Of a stretch of DNA of 64,000 nucleotides, positions 44,101 to 57,600 are shown one piece after another (the first letter of the stretch is position 1; every line of letters begins with the position of its first letter). Source of the stretch: Halichondria panicea. Taxonomy: Eukaryota; Porifera; Demospongiae; Suberitida; Halichondriidae. The translations under genes were made by a program, and so were the position numbers. Where the stretch lies: NCBI RefSeq assembly GCF_963675165.1, contig NC_087389.1, positions 3,532,830 to 3,596,829 of the forward strand. Reading direction: 5' to 3'. Below the pieces are notes generated by a model. That model was not told where the DNA came from. It saw only the letters and a list, made by a program, of their open reading frames with translations, and did not search any database.

Positions 44101-45947
44101 TATTTCAGTATGATTATAATAATAGTACCCATTAAAAGTCCTATAGTATTCCTAAGTAGTCAAATTTGTGTCTCTTGAAAATCGTCAATGTAGCATGCAC
44201 AATTGTACGTCCACCACACTCCTATATCTAGTGATGTTTCAGTATGTGTATTCAGCCATGCTATGTTTCTCTGCCCAGCATTGAATCGATACAGTACCTG
44301 GTAGCGATAGTGGACAAAGACTTCAAAGCATTTCAGAGAGACAGAAAACACAAATGTGAGAATTTCCTTACAGAAATAATATTAAGTTGGTTCAACCATG
44401 CACTTTTTTTTCAGCTTTGAACACACATGACCAGAAGGTGCATGGATTCACAAAGTGAGTTTCAAAGTGAAGTTGTGTATGTACGTGTTACTTGTAAAAT
44501 GACTGTTTTCTTTCTCCCCCTTGCAGAACTCGGCTCCAGCAGAGACTGGGAGAGGCCCAAGAGAAGGTCGTGACCTTGCTCTCTGCCAGGATGCAAGTGC
44601 ACGGGAGCCTCACCGACTGGTTACTGTGAGTGCATGGGACGTGTAGACATGTGTAGCAAGGGGACAGATCCTGTTAGCTTTTGGTTTTATGATAGGAGGG
44701 CCTGACTTGTGAGAGTGATTATCTACTCCTTCCAAACTATACATGCATGAACAATATAACATACCAAAGTGGTTGATTTACAAACTGAACAGCACAGTTA
44801 TACTAGATGACATCATTGTTATGTTACATGCACTTTATTAACGTAATTTGTGTGCTTGCACTTTGTAGGAGAATGATTCCCCTGAGGGCTGATGTGGCTC
44901 TGATTAGTCAGTTTATTGACAAGCACTCTGATGAATGTAACAGCACCCTGCGACAAGCAGATCAGGTGAACAGGAAATCTAGTTGTTTGGATTGTGTCCT
45001 TAATTGGATTCTAAGTTTAATTAAGTACGAAGCTTACCTTAAATGTTATTGTTATAAACGGGAACGGGTATTAATTTGTAAATTATATCCACGCTAATTA
45101 AAACGCATTATTATAATGTATTTTTGATAGTATGATAAGCAAACGAGCTAGCCCTTTTTTCATCTATATCTGACTCCAAACTTTCCATTCAACCTTAAAC
45201 TCGTATTTATGCATCTTTTGACAAATATTGTGCTAATGAAATTCGCTGCAAATCCGCCAAAATTAGTACCCTAAAAACAGAGAAAAATCTGAAAAGTGTA
45301 TACAACAACTGGGTATAGGACAGTAGCTGAGTGGTTTGTGTATCATCAATAATTATGCCCACAGTGGGAGAATGAACATAAGAGGTATCTGGAGATGGTG
45401 AACCAGAAGATAGCCTCTGGTGGGTTTGGTCAGCCTGCGAGGATGCCCAAGTTTCAACCAGATGTGATTGAAATACCAAGGTAGGTTGGTTTGAATGAGA
45501 TAATTATGAGTGCAATGTACGTATAGTGACTCTGTTGTGACTATTCTATGTAGACATCTGTGTGCTCGCCTGCAACAATCCAGAAATGAGCTGTCAACGG
45601 CGGTTGGACAGCAGAAAGAATTGCTTATCAGGTGTGCTGAACGCTAAATTTCTTAGACTGGACCCATGATCGACCCATGCATGACCAATCCTACCCGGAC
45701 AGGTCCCTGTTTATTACAGACAATGAAGGCGCTTAATTAGTCTAACATGTACAATAACGATGCATAGATGTATATTATATGATGCATAGATGTATTCTCC
45801 AAGTATAGTGTTTACTCGTACCCTAGATTAAGGAAGCCACCAATGTCAATGTTTTCCTTTTCTTGCTGCAGACTAAATAAGATTTCCGTCAGCAGCGATG
45901 ATGCTAACAGTCCTCACACTGGCAAACACTTGACCTCAAGAAATTAG
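38124..45947 (+). CDS. TBK1/IKBKE-like: TBK1/IKK-epsilon-type serine/threonine kinase
   Basis: Exons: 38124-38231, 38839-38973, 39789-39918, 40244-40334, 40565-40718, 40865-40959, 41219-41329, 41955-42069, 42226-42296, 42427-42626, 42813-42963, 43155-43256, 43493-43545, 43637-43701, 43874-43986, 44279-44355, 44415-44454, 44527-44625, 44869-44965, 45365-45480, 45554-45631, 45872-45947. Every phase fits; 2277 nt, 758 aa (human TBK1 729). Kinase about 16-305: Gly loop [11 protein letters not shown], Lys45 in AVKMF, catalytic HRDIKPGN (Asp140), DFG at 162-164, and activation-loop Ser177 in [11 protein letters not shown], matching the activating Ser172 of TBK1. A ubiquitin-like domain follows (about 314-395), then helical/coiled-coil scaffold sequence to the end. 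TBK1 and IKK-epsilon phosphorylate IRF and autophagy/adaptor proteins downstream of innate sensors. Whether this is the pre-duplication ancestor of both cannot be told here. Confidence 0.92.
40969..41055 (+). repeat. GTGTGGGG(TGAG)-type simple repeat in a TBK1-like intron
   Basis: The run of GTGTG, GGGTGAGG and GTGGGTG units starts ten bases after the exon donor at 40960. The minus-strand open frame over it, rich in His/Thr/Pro, is a by-product. Confidence 0.8.
41365..41863. repeat. CCTCGGTG-family element, copy 3, in a TBK1-like intron
   Basis: Same block order as the copies at 15951-16556 and 16695-17275: GCCTCGGTGCGCATGCGCAA, GT run, GTGAGAAGAGAGCTGCAAGG, CCACCGAGGCATTAGCACC. It fills most of the intron between exons 7 and 8. 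Confidence 0.75.
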
Positions 45948-46692
45948 CTTTGTGTTATACCTCAAACTAAAACAAGCACACATTATTTTGTGTTTAAAAG
46001 CACAGAATAATTATTAGTTGTTTTTTTTCTGCGAGTATAGTGTTAGCTAATCGCTGTATACTTTATGCAAAATTAATAATACTCCAAATCGATCATCAGT
46101 CGTATAAAAGGTAACCATAATTATTATACTCCACTCGAGCCACAAGTTTTGCATTGACGTTGAGATCGAGATAAATAATAATAATGTCATTAACGATCAT
46201 GATCAGTTAAGTGATTCGTAACGAAGGTACGTAGGCTATAAGCATATTCACTGTCATGTGATTGCAATTGAATTATATTGAGCAAACAGACTACTACCAG
46301 CCATCTACTAGTAGGAAAGCACATAATTATTAACAGAATTTTGCAATCCAACAACCACGCAATTGTATGGTGTACGTCTGACCTGGTGTATGTGTTATAT
46401 ATGACTTATTTAAATGGACGTCTACTACATATGTAAAGTAACTATTTATTCGGCAAATCATATACCTCCTCCTTGCCTTGCACCTCACACATTAAACAGT
46501 TATATTACGTGAACAAACAAAGACTAATTTGGCTCAATGCATAGTCTCATAAATCATTAAAGTTATGACCGTACAGACTGTTCTGATCAAATCGTTGCAT
46601 GCGTAAACAGTATACGCACGTAAACAGTATACGCACGTACATGTACACAAAGGGACAACACTCAACAACAATCCTGTAACTTATGTCCAGCA
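45948..46692. other. Spacer between convergent TBK1-like and secreted-protein genes
   Basis: 46480-46620 is shared with 49430-49600 and is the duplicated 3' flank of the secreted gene pair. 46604-46638 has a 15-bp tandem unit (GTAAACAGTATACGC). No further gene is seen. Confidence 0.5.
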
Positions 46693-47916
46693 CTACTTGC
46701 AGTCATCGTACGGCTGACCAATGCACTTCCCTCGGACCAAAAAGTTCTGCAGTGGAGAGAGGGAACATGTCAGATATTCCTAGATAAATAATTAAAATGA
46801 CTTACGTATTGCAGATTTGGTTTCTCATTAACAAACTCAATTGTTGTTTTCTCCACACTCTTATCCTCAATAAAGGTGATCTCTGTTATTCTATACAGAG
46901 TCAAAATTAATATCATTTACAGACTGCTAATTGGTGAGATGAAATCATCACTTGGCCACCAAATTAATTCTTTATAATTATATACCTCCAATCAGTCCCC
47001 CATGGGTACTGAACTGTGAATTGTATGTCCTGAAAGTTGTAGTTAAAGAGCCAGATAGGTTCTTTGATCAACCCGCAATTGTAGTACTGGTCTGCCTTTT
47101 GACAGAACGCCACACCAGTTGTATTAAAAGCGTCTGGACACACTACACCATTGCAAGGGTCTAGCAAGTAGGAGTAGTACTTGCCTATCACATTCATCCT
47201 GTAAAATGAATAGCACTTAAATTAAGGCGACACTTTTAAAGCCATATGTCGCTTATTATGTAAAGTCAAGAGAAAGTAGATTACATCACCCACACTTGGA
47301 TTGGTCAGTGTGCAAATTTCAAGCCCATGACAGATACAGGAAGTCACGTTACTCTCCGCATACATCTGATGTACAGTATGCCTACGTTCGATACTCTCTT
47401 CTCTATCATATATACTCTCGCTTGGTAAAGTTCTGGTGTCGCATAATTAGAGGATCACATCTAATTGGAGCTAGGTAGCTCTCTTAGTCTATTTGCTTCG
47501 ATTTAAGCGCCTTAAATGTATTTTCCAGTGTGCTATAAGCTACAATCGAGGCTAGGGTGTGGTTATAATTATCTCCAATTAGGACGTGAAAGTAATTATC
47601 CTGTTCTACTTTTAGAGCTAGGTCAGAAAATTGCCTAATAGGGCAAGGGGTGTTGCATATGGAGGGGCGCCTTACTGTACCAATAGATCCACCATCAGTT
47701 GGTAGACTCTTAATCGTGTATATATTGTAGGTAGATCTATACACAAACTCACGGATAGCCAAAAATTTTGCTGATATCAAAGGTTGTCCCATTGCAAGTG
47801 GCTTGACACTTGTGGTCAGGGTGGACAGTGCATTGAGCACCCTCTGCTGGAGCCAACAGCGAGCTCAAAGACACACAAATACAGCAAACAAGAATCAGAG
47901 AAGATGACTTGGGCAT
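46693..47916 (-). CDS. Secreted Cys-rich protein, possibly MRH-like, copy 1
   Basis: Minus-strand exons 47916-47753, 47198-46986, 46890-46806, 46746-46693; phases agree; 516 nt, 171 aa. A signal peptide (about 1-27, LILVCCICVSLSSLLAPAEG) is followed by a Cys-rich domain: CTVHPDHKCQATC, FDISKIFGYP, then YYSYLLDPCNGVVC, CQKADQYYNCG and a C-terminal CIGQPYDDC. The Cys spacing and the pattern FDISKIFG...Y..L.PCN...C...CQ...G resemble mannose-6-phosphate-receptor-homology (MRH) domains, which bind lysosomal-type glycans. This assignment is tentative. There is no membrane anchor, so it is probably secreted or lumenal. It forms a direct tandem pair with the gene at 49665-51416. Confidence 0.8.
47277..47433. 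repeat. Half copy of the 323-bp palindromic element
   Basis: The sequence from GTAGATTACATCACCCACAC to TATACTCTCGCTTGG matches one arm of 32119-32441 with few changes. It lies in intron 1 of the secreted gene and keeps only one arm. Confidence 0.8.
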
Positions 47917-48634
47917 GATGCAAACACTTATTGAGCACTTATTTTGCTTAATTGAGAACCATGCAGCCAGCCCCTCCCACTTTCTGTTGACTAGTGCCCA
48001 ATGAGGTGCTGGAATCACTGGACTTATAATTTAAATACACTACTATTAATTATTTGTAGACTTGTCGTGTAGTTCCTCTTGCATAGTCAGACACATAGCA
48101 AATACAAAAAATATGGCTGATTAAAACAGAAGACTGTCAAGTCACTTTTGAATATGAGGTAATTGGCCAAACGTTCATTGCCTGCATGGATGTAGTGGAA
48201 GCTTTGCCCAGTCTATGGTCACAGTAACATAGCTACGACCATTGAGAAAGACCATCTGGTGCAAGCACTGAAAAGCCAAAGTTGTATAGTGATGAGAAGG
48301 GTAGGCAACTAGATTCAATGGCTTCTTTTCTCGTCCGAGTAGCCTCGATCCCAACCCCTCTCACCAGAGGGAGCAGCCTGGAATTGAGGCGTCCGAGGTA
48401 CAGGTATACAGAGTACACACCAACTGGTATTTTTGTCATACTTTGTAGAGACCCTTAAAGTCAAGATCACCTATATTATAGTGTAAATGTACAACACAAC
48501 CCACCATCCATGCACACACACGCACGCAGGCACACACTCCTTTAGGCCTACTAACTACGCTGCTAAGACAGGGGAGGACCTCAGCAGTATGGAAAAAGGT
48601 ATCTCATCAGAGACTAATAACTTGCAGCCCACCT

Positions 48635-49029
48635 CAGGGGCGTAGGCAGGAATTTGAGGAAGGGGGGGCTGAGCTTTCGCGCCAGAAACTACTTGGCGCG
48701 GAGCGCCGAAAATTCCGGTGACCAGGAGCCACACCCCCTAATTAATGACTCATTGCGCATGTGCAAGAAATAGCCACACCTTGCTTCAATTAATAATACT
48801 GCTAAAGCTAGCTAGCTAGCCGTAGCTAGCTAGCTAGCTTAGTTGCACTAAAGAATCAAAGTTACTAGTATAGTATAGCTAGCTCTTGGACATGCTGTTT
48901 GTCTGCCACTAATCTATACCAGTAATTCCCAGGCTGAAGACTCATCAGAGAAGGTGGGCTCTTAGTGTAGTTTTTGCAGAGAAAGGGGGGGCTCCAGCCC
49001 CCAAAGCCCTCCCCCTCCCTACGCCCCTG
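48635..49029. mobile_element. hAT-like non-autonomous element
   Basis: Ends CAGGGGCGTAGGCAGG and near-complement CCTCCCTACGCCCCTG. G- and C-runs lie just inside the ends, and a TAGCTAGC tandem lies in the middle. CACCT is shared by both flanks, but a full 8-bp target duplication is not clear. Confidence 0.65.
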
Positions 49030-49221
49030 CACCTCCAGTCTGGCGACTAGCAATGAGGAAGACATGCATGGGTCCATGGACATGGGGCTACTGAGGACCC
49101 TTCACCAAGAACAAGTGTGTAATATGCAGTGCGATGCGTTAACTGTAGTACGAAGAATGGGAATCCAGCACGCTTAAATTGTGTACATGCACTTATATAC
49201 AATTTAGTTTAGGTGTGTAAA

Positions 49222-49352
49222 GGGAACAGTAGAACAGAGAGAACACTAGGAACAGAGAACGTTAAGAACTAGGAAGTGTAGGAATAGTTAGGAACATTAG
49301 GAACACTAGGAGCAGAGGGAACACTAGGAACCGTAGGAACAGAGGGAACAGC
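49222..49352 (+). repeat. Degenerate GGAACACTA(GGAACAGAG) minisatellite
   Basis: Irregular tandem units of 9-18 bp built from GGAACA, CTA and GAG blocks. No coding signal. Confidence 0.75.
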
Positions 49353-49664
49353 TGTTTAATAGACAATTTACATGAGGTATATACCAATTTACATGAAGTA
49401 CCAATTTACATGAAGTACCCCGATAATAACCTTATGCCTCCTTGCCTTAATTTGCACATCACCATTAATTAACCCACAATTACCATGTACAAAGTATACA
49501 ATGACATTTGGCTCAATGGCGGCAGATGGTCTCACAAAATAATTATGTGTAACTACCGACTGTTCCGATCAAATCATTGCATGCATATAAACAGTACAAA
49601 GGTAGTGTCGACACTCAAGAGTATAAACTTAATAATCGTGGTGTAATCCAGCTTATGTCCAGCA

Positions 49665-51416
49665 CTACTTGCAGTCATCGTACGGCTGACCAATGCACTT
49701 CCCTCGGACTAAAAAGTTCTACAATGGAGAAAATTAATGCCAGATTCTTGATAAAAAGTGACTTACGTATTGCAGATTTGGTTTCTCATTAACAAACTCA
49801 ATTGTTGTTTTCTCCACACTCTTATCCTCAGTAAAGATGATCTCTGATATCCTAATAATCGTATGATGTGCTATTAGTGTGACTGGAGAGTGTACAGCAA
49901 TTAATCCCGTATCAGATTAGGTCCAGTAATTAATTGCACGTTGTCATTGACAGCGTATTGTTTTCAAATAACGGCCACGGCCGAAAATTTTAATAAAAAC
50001 TACATCATACACGATTAGAAATATAGCATGGTTACTCATGCAATAAGAGATTAATAGCACTCGGCTACGCTTTGTGCAATTAGCAACCTTGCTATTGCTT
50101 GTTACTCGTGCTATTAATCCCATATTGCACTCTTAGCCATACAATTTCAAACAATGATTTTACAGACTGCTATAATTGGCAAGTAATCAAATTATCACGC
50201 CCATATTATTATGGCAAAAATTATGATGACTGGCATAAAACATAAATTATAGGTGTGGCTCCGATTCTTAACGAATAGCTTAGCTATAAGCAGAACTGCA
50301 AACTAGTCAATAGATTCGAGGTGGCTTGGGGATCGCTATTAGCCGTGGCTATTTTTGAAAAATAAAGCCACCTCGCTAATCAATCGCTTGCCGATCGATC
50401 AAACAAATTGCTGCAAATATATACTTACCTCCAATCAATTCCCCATGGGTATTGAACTGTGAACTGTGTGTTCTGAAAGTTGTAGTTAAAGAGCCAGATA
50501 GGTTCTTTGATCAACCCGCAATTGTAGGACTGGCTTTCCATTTGACAGATCGCCACACCAGTTGTATTAAGAGCGTCTGGACACATTACACCATTGCAAA
50601 GGTCTACCAGGTAGTCGCCGTACTTGCCCTTCACAGTAATTCTATAAAATAAATGAAATCAAGTTATACCAAAATTTAGCTATACCTCCTATTTTATTGT
50701 ATGGTTTGCAATAGCCCGTAAGCTCAGCTTTTCACAAACTTGCGGGTGTTGGAACCATCTATAGATTCACCAATAAATGTTTGATATACAGGAACCTCCA
50801 TTAACGATCACCTCTGATCTGAAGAGCAACCACACGCTCTAAAACGGCCAAGAGAGGTCCAGATTTAAACTACAATGACTTCAATGTAAAGCAACCTCTC
50901 AGGAGCGACCACCTCTATACTCTGTATAATGAGCAGCTTTCTAGTCCCCCAATCAGCTTTAGCAATGGAAAATAACCTACCAGAAAATTATTGCTGAGAT
51001 GGCATTACTTTGCACAATCGTGAAAACCTAGCTATGTCCCTACCAAGATTTGCAAAGTTTTTTTAGGGGCAGAGCAGTTAATGCAAAAATTTAAAGAAAA
51101 ATTAATTAACTCCCACGCACCAGCTCCTTGTATTGAAACGCAAACGTACAACCTGCCAATTTTTTTTTTCTGAGGGCTCTTAAACAGTGAACATTTCCCG
51201 CAATATACAATAGTAGATCTACAAGCAATCTCACTCAGAACTCAGAACTCACGGATAATCAAAAAGTTTGCTGATATCAAAGGTTGTCCCATTGCAAGTG
51301 GCTTGACACTTGTGGTCAGGGTGGACAGTGCATTGAGCACCCTCTGCTGGAGCCAACAGCGAGCTCAAAGACACACAAATACAGCAAACAAGAACCAGAG
51401 AAGATGACTTGAGCAT
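49665..51416 (-). CDS. Secreted Cys-rich protein, possibly MRH-like, copy 2
   Basis: Minus-strand exons 51416-51253, 50641-50429, 49851-49767, 49718-49665 have the same lengths (164, 213, 85, 54) and phases as copy 1; 171 aa. The signal peptide, first Cys cluster and last two exons are nearly identical to copy 1. The first half of exon 2 differs strongly (ITVKGKYGDYLVDLCNGVMC against MNVIGKYYSYLLDPCNGVVC; QMESQSYNC against QKADQYYNC), while all Cys positions are kept. Introns differ more: copy 2 has no palindrome arm. Function is as uncertain as for copy 1. Both lie directly downstream of PRPF18 on the same strand. Confidence 0.8.
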
Positions 51417-51699
51417 ATACATAATGTCGATGATGAGGAACCTTTGACCTATTATCAGCCAGCCCCTCCCACTTCTCCCAGATCTTCCTTGTACAACACG
51501 TAAAGCTAGCTAGCTATAGGATAGTCTTGCAAGGCAAGTCCAATGGGGATGTTACATGCATAGATCCACTATTATTATAATGAGGTTAACTGTTGTGTCA
51601 CGAGGCAAGTGCACAGGCAGGTACATAGATACATAGCTTGCTACAGTACTTGGGAAATGAAAAGTTGACAAAGAGATTAATACTGTGCAAAAGAGTCAA

Positions 51700-54600
51700 T
51701 CATGAGTCTCTAGTTCTGGAGTACTCAACACACTTTGATGGGTCAGTCGGGAAATGTTGCTGGGAGAATGTCATCAGTCGCTTCACAGCCTGCAACAAAT
51801 GTACTGGACTCAGTATTGGAACCCTAGTAATTATTATAATTATATACTCATTGCTATTAATAGAAGAAAGCAACATTATGCAATAGCGTTAAATTGCTTA
51901 CACAGCAGAGCTTTCAGCAAGGAATATGCTCATGTCAACAGGGGAATAATTATTTCCAAACAACACCCTCATATTAACAAATATGTAAAGGACAATTAAC
52001 CACCATCTGCTCTCAAGAGTAAAAAGTGTTTTTACTCGGATGTTGTACTATTACTATACACATTTCAATAAAGTCATACCGTACCTGAATGTACTTTCTC
52101 TGAGTCTCATCATTGAGAACATGTGCAATCTGCTGAGAGAAGATCTTCTCCCTCCCAGTACGAGCATGGATACCCACCATGGTCACACCAATCGGCCAGG
52201 GGGCGTTACCAATCGCCATGGAGAGGTATGCATCGTTTGCCTGGATGGGTTGATGCGTGTGTATTAAGAATGTACAGACAGTTGAGCTATTAAGAATGTT
52301 CACTGACCATACACGACAGTTAGACTTTGAATATACTCTAGTCTCTACACAAAAAATGCTGTGGTAATGTTTCAAACAGCACTTGTACATGTACAATGTA
52401 TTGTATAGCACGAACTTTTCGGGGGGGGGGGGGGGGAAGAGATTAATTTTCACGGGTTAGAAATATTTGCTATAACGTGCAAAGATTAAAGGTGTGGCTT
52501 CCGGTAAGCAGTCAACCTACGAAATTTATTCAACGAAATTTAAGTGCCTCAAACATTTTGCGCTATACGGTATGCCCTTCCCTCACCTGTACGTATTCTC
52601 TATTCAGTAGGTGGGAACAAATCAGACACAGAAATCTGAGGAGGTCTGGCAGAGTTCTCTGTGCATGGAGAAACAAACAGAGGGGAAAGTAGAAATGTGA
52701 CAATTTGAAACTGCACACAATTGCTGTAGAATGAACATGCTGTACATTGTAACAGGTACAATGCATACTTTACGGTCATATATATATGACACAACACATT
52801 CCTTTCACCTTCTTCTTCATCTGCTTAAACAATGGTTTGAGATATGCCTCTGTTTGTTTGAATGTGACACTCTCAAGCTTGCCCTGTATTGTATTGTGTG
52901 TACGTGTGTGTTGGGGTGGTAGATGTGGAGGGTGAGACTTGAGACTGCTATCCACAACTCAAGACACTAATGACTGACAAACTAGATTTATACTAACGTC
53001 ACGATTAGCAATTAATACAGTCATGTTTAACACGTTACTAACGTATCTAGGTATATGAACACAGTTGGACTGGATACTCTTCCAGACAAGGAATTTGTGA
53101 AAGCCCCATGCACATATAATTAGTTAATGGTTCAGAGATGTGAGTTTCTATTACTTGGATTCCATTATTTTTATGACCAATGTGTATATATAATATATGG
53201 ACTTAATTTTATTGGTATTCTTAAGGTAGGAGAGAAGTCGCATGAATGTGTGCTTGGTATTGAGACAGATACACTGACAAATGACAGTCAGTTACCTTCC
53301 AGCTGGTCTTGACAGCCTCTGGTCTAGAATTCAGTTTCTTAGCCCACTCCTTCAGTAAGAACTGCATGGGGAGAAAGTGCAATGTTGGCGTAGTATTTTA
53401 GTCTGTACTGACTACTCGATAGTGGCGACTACTCCCTACTCCCATTCATTAAGACAATTTTGAGTGGAGGGGTGTGGCAGTGAGTGGCTCGAATAATTAT
53501 AAACCTAAAGTGAGGGGGTGGTATGGACACAATTACTCATGTCACAATACAGGGAACTGGTGCCTCGATCTGGAAGTACATGTACAGTTATGCAGCTAGT
53601 GTCACTGTGGTAGTAAATTGTTATAGACGTAATGCAGATACATGTATGTACGCTGTACCCACCTTGAGGGTTCTGAGGCAGACATCTTGCTGCTTGTCTT
53701 CATCTTCCCCTTTCAAGTCTGTCATCATGGACTGTGTACCATAATTAATAAGACAAAAGCTAAAGTAATGATCCTTACCAGACAAACAATCGTAGGTGTG
53801 CACTTACCAGTAGCTCTTGAAGAGTTGTACCATCATCTTTGAACTGTAGGTCCGAGCGCTCCACTCCAACGTCACCCTGTGCACATGATTGTCACATGAA
53901 TACATATAAGTGAACACCTTATCAAAAGACGACGACATTTCAACAAAAGAGATAGCGCAACAATTATTTGCCATACCACTGGTGTTGCAGACACAAATCT
54001 TCTAATGCAAAGTTATTATAATTATTCGACTAAACAAATTGAGCTGGCGTCCCAAATGAGCCCGCCCTGACAAGAGGAGACATCACTACACACCTTACAA
54101 GCACAGGTTTATTCCCAACTGACCAATGCTGGCCCTACTAACCAAAACAAGAGAAGGGTGGTGAAGGTATCAGAATTTGCACCAGACCAGGGACTAATAA
54201 AAACAAAATCATTGCAAGGAATGCCAGCAAATAAACAAAATAATGCAAAATAATATTGTTATTATTATGGCATCAGCATTTATTTCTTGCTGATCGATAC
54301 AATGCAGTATACGTAATGCGAACCAAATAATAGTCAAGCGAAAATAAATAAAGCATTTGTATAGCGGAATTCCTTTTATTCTACAAAGCTACACATTTCT
54401 GACCCCTTTATTTAGCTCCAATACATGCCTTATCGTTTAATATAACTGTAAACTACTCCAGTTGACAAAACAAGTATGTCTGCTAAATTCACAATATACA
54501 ATAGCACATACCACCACACATTACTGCTGCAAGCAGTACACAAGTGTCTGGCATATGGTGCATAGATCTGATAACAGCCAGTAACACACGGTGAGTATGA

Positions 54601-57600
54601 GGAGATCGAGGATCAAAGAAGATAATCAAATGAGGATCAAAACAGATAATCAAATTTGAACCGCTATCCCAGAAGTACTAACTCATACAGACGCACCCAC
54701 AACATTCAAGATGACTACCCTTCACAAACGCCATCAGGTAAACTATGATATCACTAGATTATAGGGACAGGGTTCAAGTGACTGCATAGAGCCTAATTGT
54801 TGTTACAGGTAGCTTAGAATTGCAGATGCACATATTTGAAAGCCTTATCTGTATCCAGGACGACCTCAGACAGACAACGTACACTGTACACCTGAAGAGG
54901 CTCTAAGGTATGCTCTCATGTGAGAAGTGCCAGAAAGAGTCTTGCACCAAAACAGAGCGAGCGATTGAGCTCTAAGTGTTACTAATCAAAAAAACAAAAA
55001 CAGGAGAAATTGACAATGACAACACAATGATGACAAAAAGACTGTACACCTGACAAGAGGGCCCTGCGGTATGCTCAGGGGTGGGAACTCTGGGATACGC
55101 TATTATATAATACTTCTACTGAGTTGAGTTGACCTGACCGTAAATGGTGAATTTGGTTATCCTTGCAACAATGCTAAATCGTCAGCTCTAATCTACCTAA
55201 TATAACAGCCTCCAGGAAAGCCAAATAACTACACGTACTTCGATAGAGGTCAAACACTCGGCTTTGATCAGTCAATACAACAAAAAGTACCTAAGTATTC
55301 ACTCCCCCCACTAGGGATTCTGTGCAGTAATGTATGCACACACTAGACTAAATCAATAAGTGGCTCGATCTTCAATGCAGGGCACTAGGAGGCAGCTACT
55401 ACATGTATATAATGACAAGTATAGGCAAAAAGAAGACAACTCCACAGTATAGGCTTACATGTACAAGTATATATATATCACATTGTGACCTAAACTAAAC
55501 AGGAAGAGAAGCCACCACGGGAAAGAGCGTAACAAGATATAGCCCTAATAGCATGTTCCACAACACAAGCTGTGGCACAGTCTTTTCAACAAAATAATAC
55601 ACCCATTACAGGAACACCAACAATGACTGGGCTACAAAGGGCAGCCATTGGTGGGCCTGTGGTTTCCTGATATGTAGAACAGGCTCTGTAAAGTGGTCAG
55701 CCATTAATTACTTTAGCAGCTAACATACATGTACATGTATATGCAACAAGGAAGTAGCCTGAGTAGTGTAGGGAAGTGGCTGCACCATGTTGGCTAGAAA
55801 GGTAAACACTACCAAACATTACAAACACTACAAATTATCCATGTACGACCACTCAAATTGCACTGTAAAAAGATAAATAGAGTGGGCTAATCCACAAACA
55901 GTGAAGTACCCCTTTAATAGATCTATATAATTATTCAGAATCAGAGGTAACTCTTAAATGCTGGGAGGGTATACACAAGTTTTAAAGCAAATTTGTGCAA
56001 AATGGAGATTCACATTCACAATAGACTTTAACCTAGCTACGATCCACCTGAAATTTACTAAAACATTACCCAGCTTACTAACCGATCGAAATAAGATAAT
56101 TATGTTTTCATATACATGGAATAGCTAGAACTGAGCTGCCAGCAGTGTTTGAATGAGACACACAGAATAGAATGAGTACACAGTTCGACAACACTACACA
56201 AATAAAACATGAAAGACTTTAAAATACTTGTTCTAATGAGCTGAAAAATGTATATACGAGCAAACCCATGTACGGGTGTCTATGGTACACCATGTAGAGG
56301 TGTATGAAAACGAGAAGGGGCGTGTCTATAGCGGCGGTTGATTAGGTTATCATGTTGCTAGTCTGTGGGCAAACATACCCACTCACTTCCCAAGCTTCAA
56401 GGATAACATTATTATGATTTATATGTAGCCACTACAAACTGTACTTTGTTAGCAGGCTAAATACGGCCAGAGCAGGTACATAACATGTCTGCCTAATTAA
56501 TGCATCCAAGATTTACTACATGCAACCGGGCACCATGATTACAATACATGTATATGGTACAAACAAATTTTAATTATTGGAGCAGTCACTGACTGGTACA
56601 GAGTGATTTTTGTAACCCAGGATACACATGCACTTATGCAGTAGTAATGAACACATAAATACGCTACTCACGTCTTGCCTGGCCAGTTGCAGCAGGTTCT
56701 CATGATCAAGTTTGTCCAGAGCATCTTTGAAATCATTGGTCAGGCCCTGCAAAGGAGGGAGAGTAGCCTTGCTGATACGATATATGTACATGCAGTGCTG
56801 TGAAAATGGGGTGGTGACATGTACTAACATGCTTAGGAACATAACACATAAATATTTACATTTCAAGAGCTCAAGACGATGTGACTGGCAGTACATACAT
56901 GTAGGAGGGAAGGTTCCTCTACCTTTCTTTCTACTACACATTCCCCCTCTATACCCTGGCCACTAATTAAAACCTAACACTATTTGTTTATGAAGGTGCA
57001 CACGTGCACACTGAGACTGATTGGGTTTTATTGAGAGATATAGACACAACCATGGGCTAACAAAGAGATTCATTTGTGTACTGACTTGAACCCTTTGAAC
57101 TTTACCACCCATCAACAAACGTTGCCTGTAACGGGACACCAATATACACAGTGAATACCTAACAATTGTACTGAAGGGGGTGTACAACTCGGTCTAATGT
57201 AACCACCAGCCTTTGTATAATCCTTAAGGTTAAGGTTGAAGTTGAGTAGCGAGCATGGAAAAACAAAAACTCTTTGCAGGCCTGCTATTCAAAAACTGCT
57301 CATTGATTCGTACAAAGCAGTGTGGTTACAAAGTGTGTGTACTGCGTGTACAACAATGATTATCACGTGGGTGTAGTATATTGGGTCAATGCACTGGGTT
57401 AGACACAGCACTCAAGGCGCTACTTTATTCATTTTGGGATATTTTCCCAGGCTATAATTATGTCACTAGAGCATCCAGTTACAGCAATGTACAAATTTAT
57501 AACTGTTGGTAAAACTAGATCTACCAAAAAATGTTCTGGTAATTATTATAATTATACATGCACATGCATGTACAGTGTAAATGCATCTGAATGTACACTA

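Larger units (their letters stand above)
47917..49664. other. Spacer between the two secreted genes
   Basis: It contains a hAT-like element (48635-49029) and a GGAACACTA minisatellite (49222-49352). 49430-49600 is the copied 3' flank of the downstream gene. The open frames here have no recognisable domain. Confidence 0.5.
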
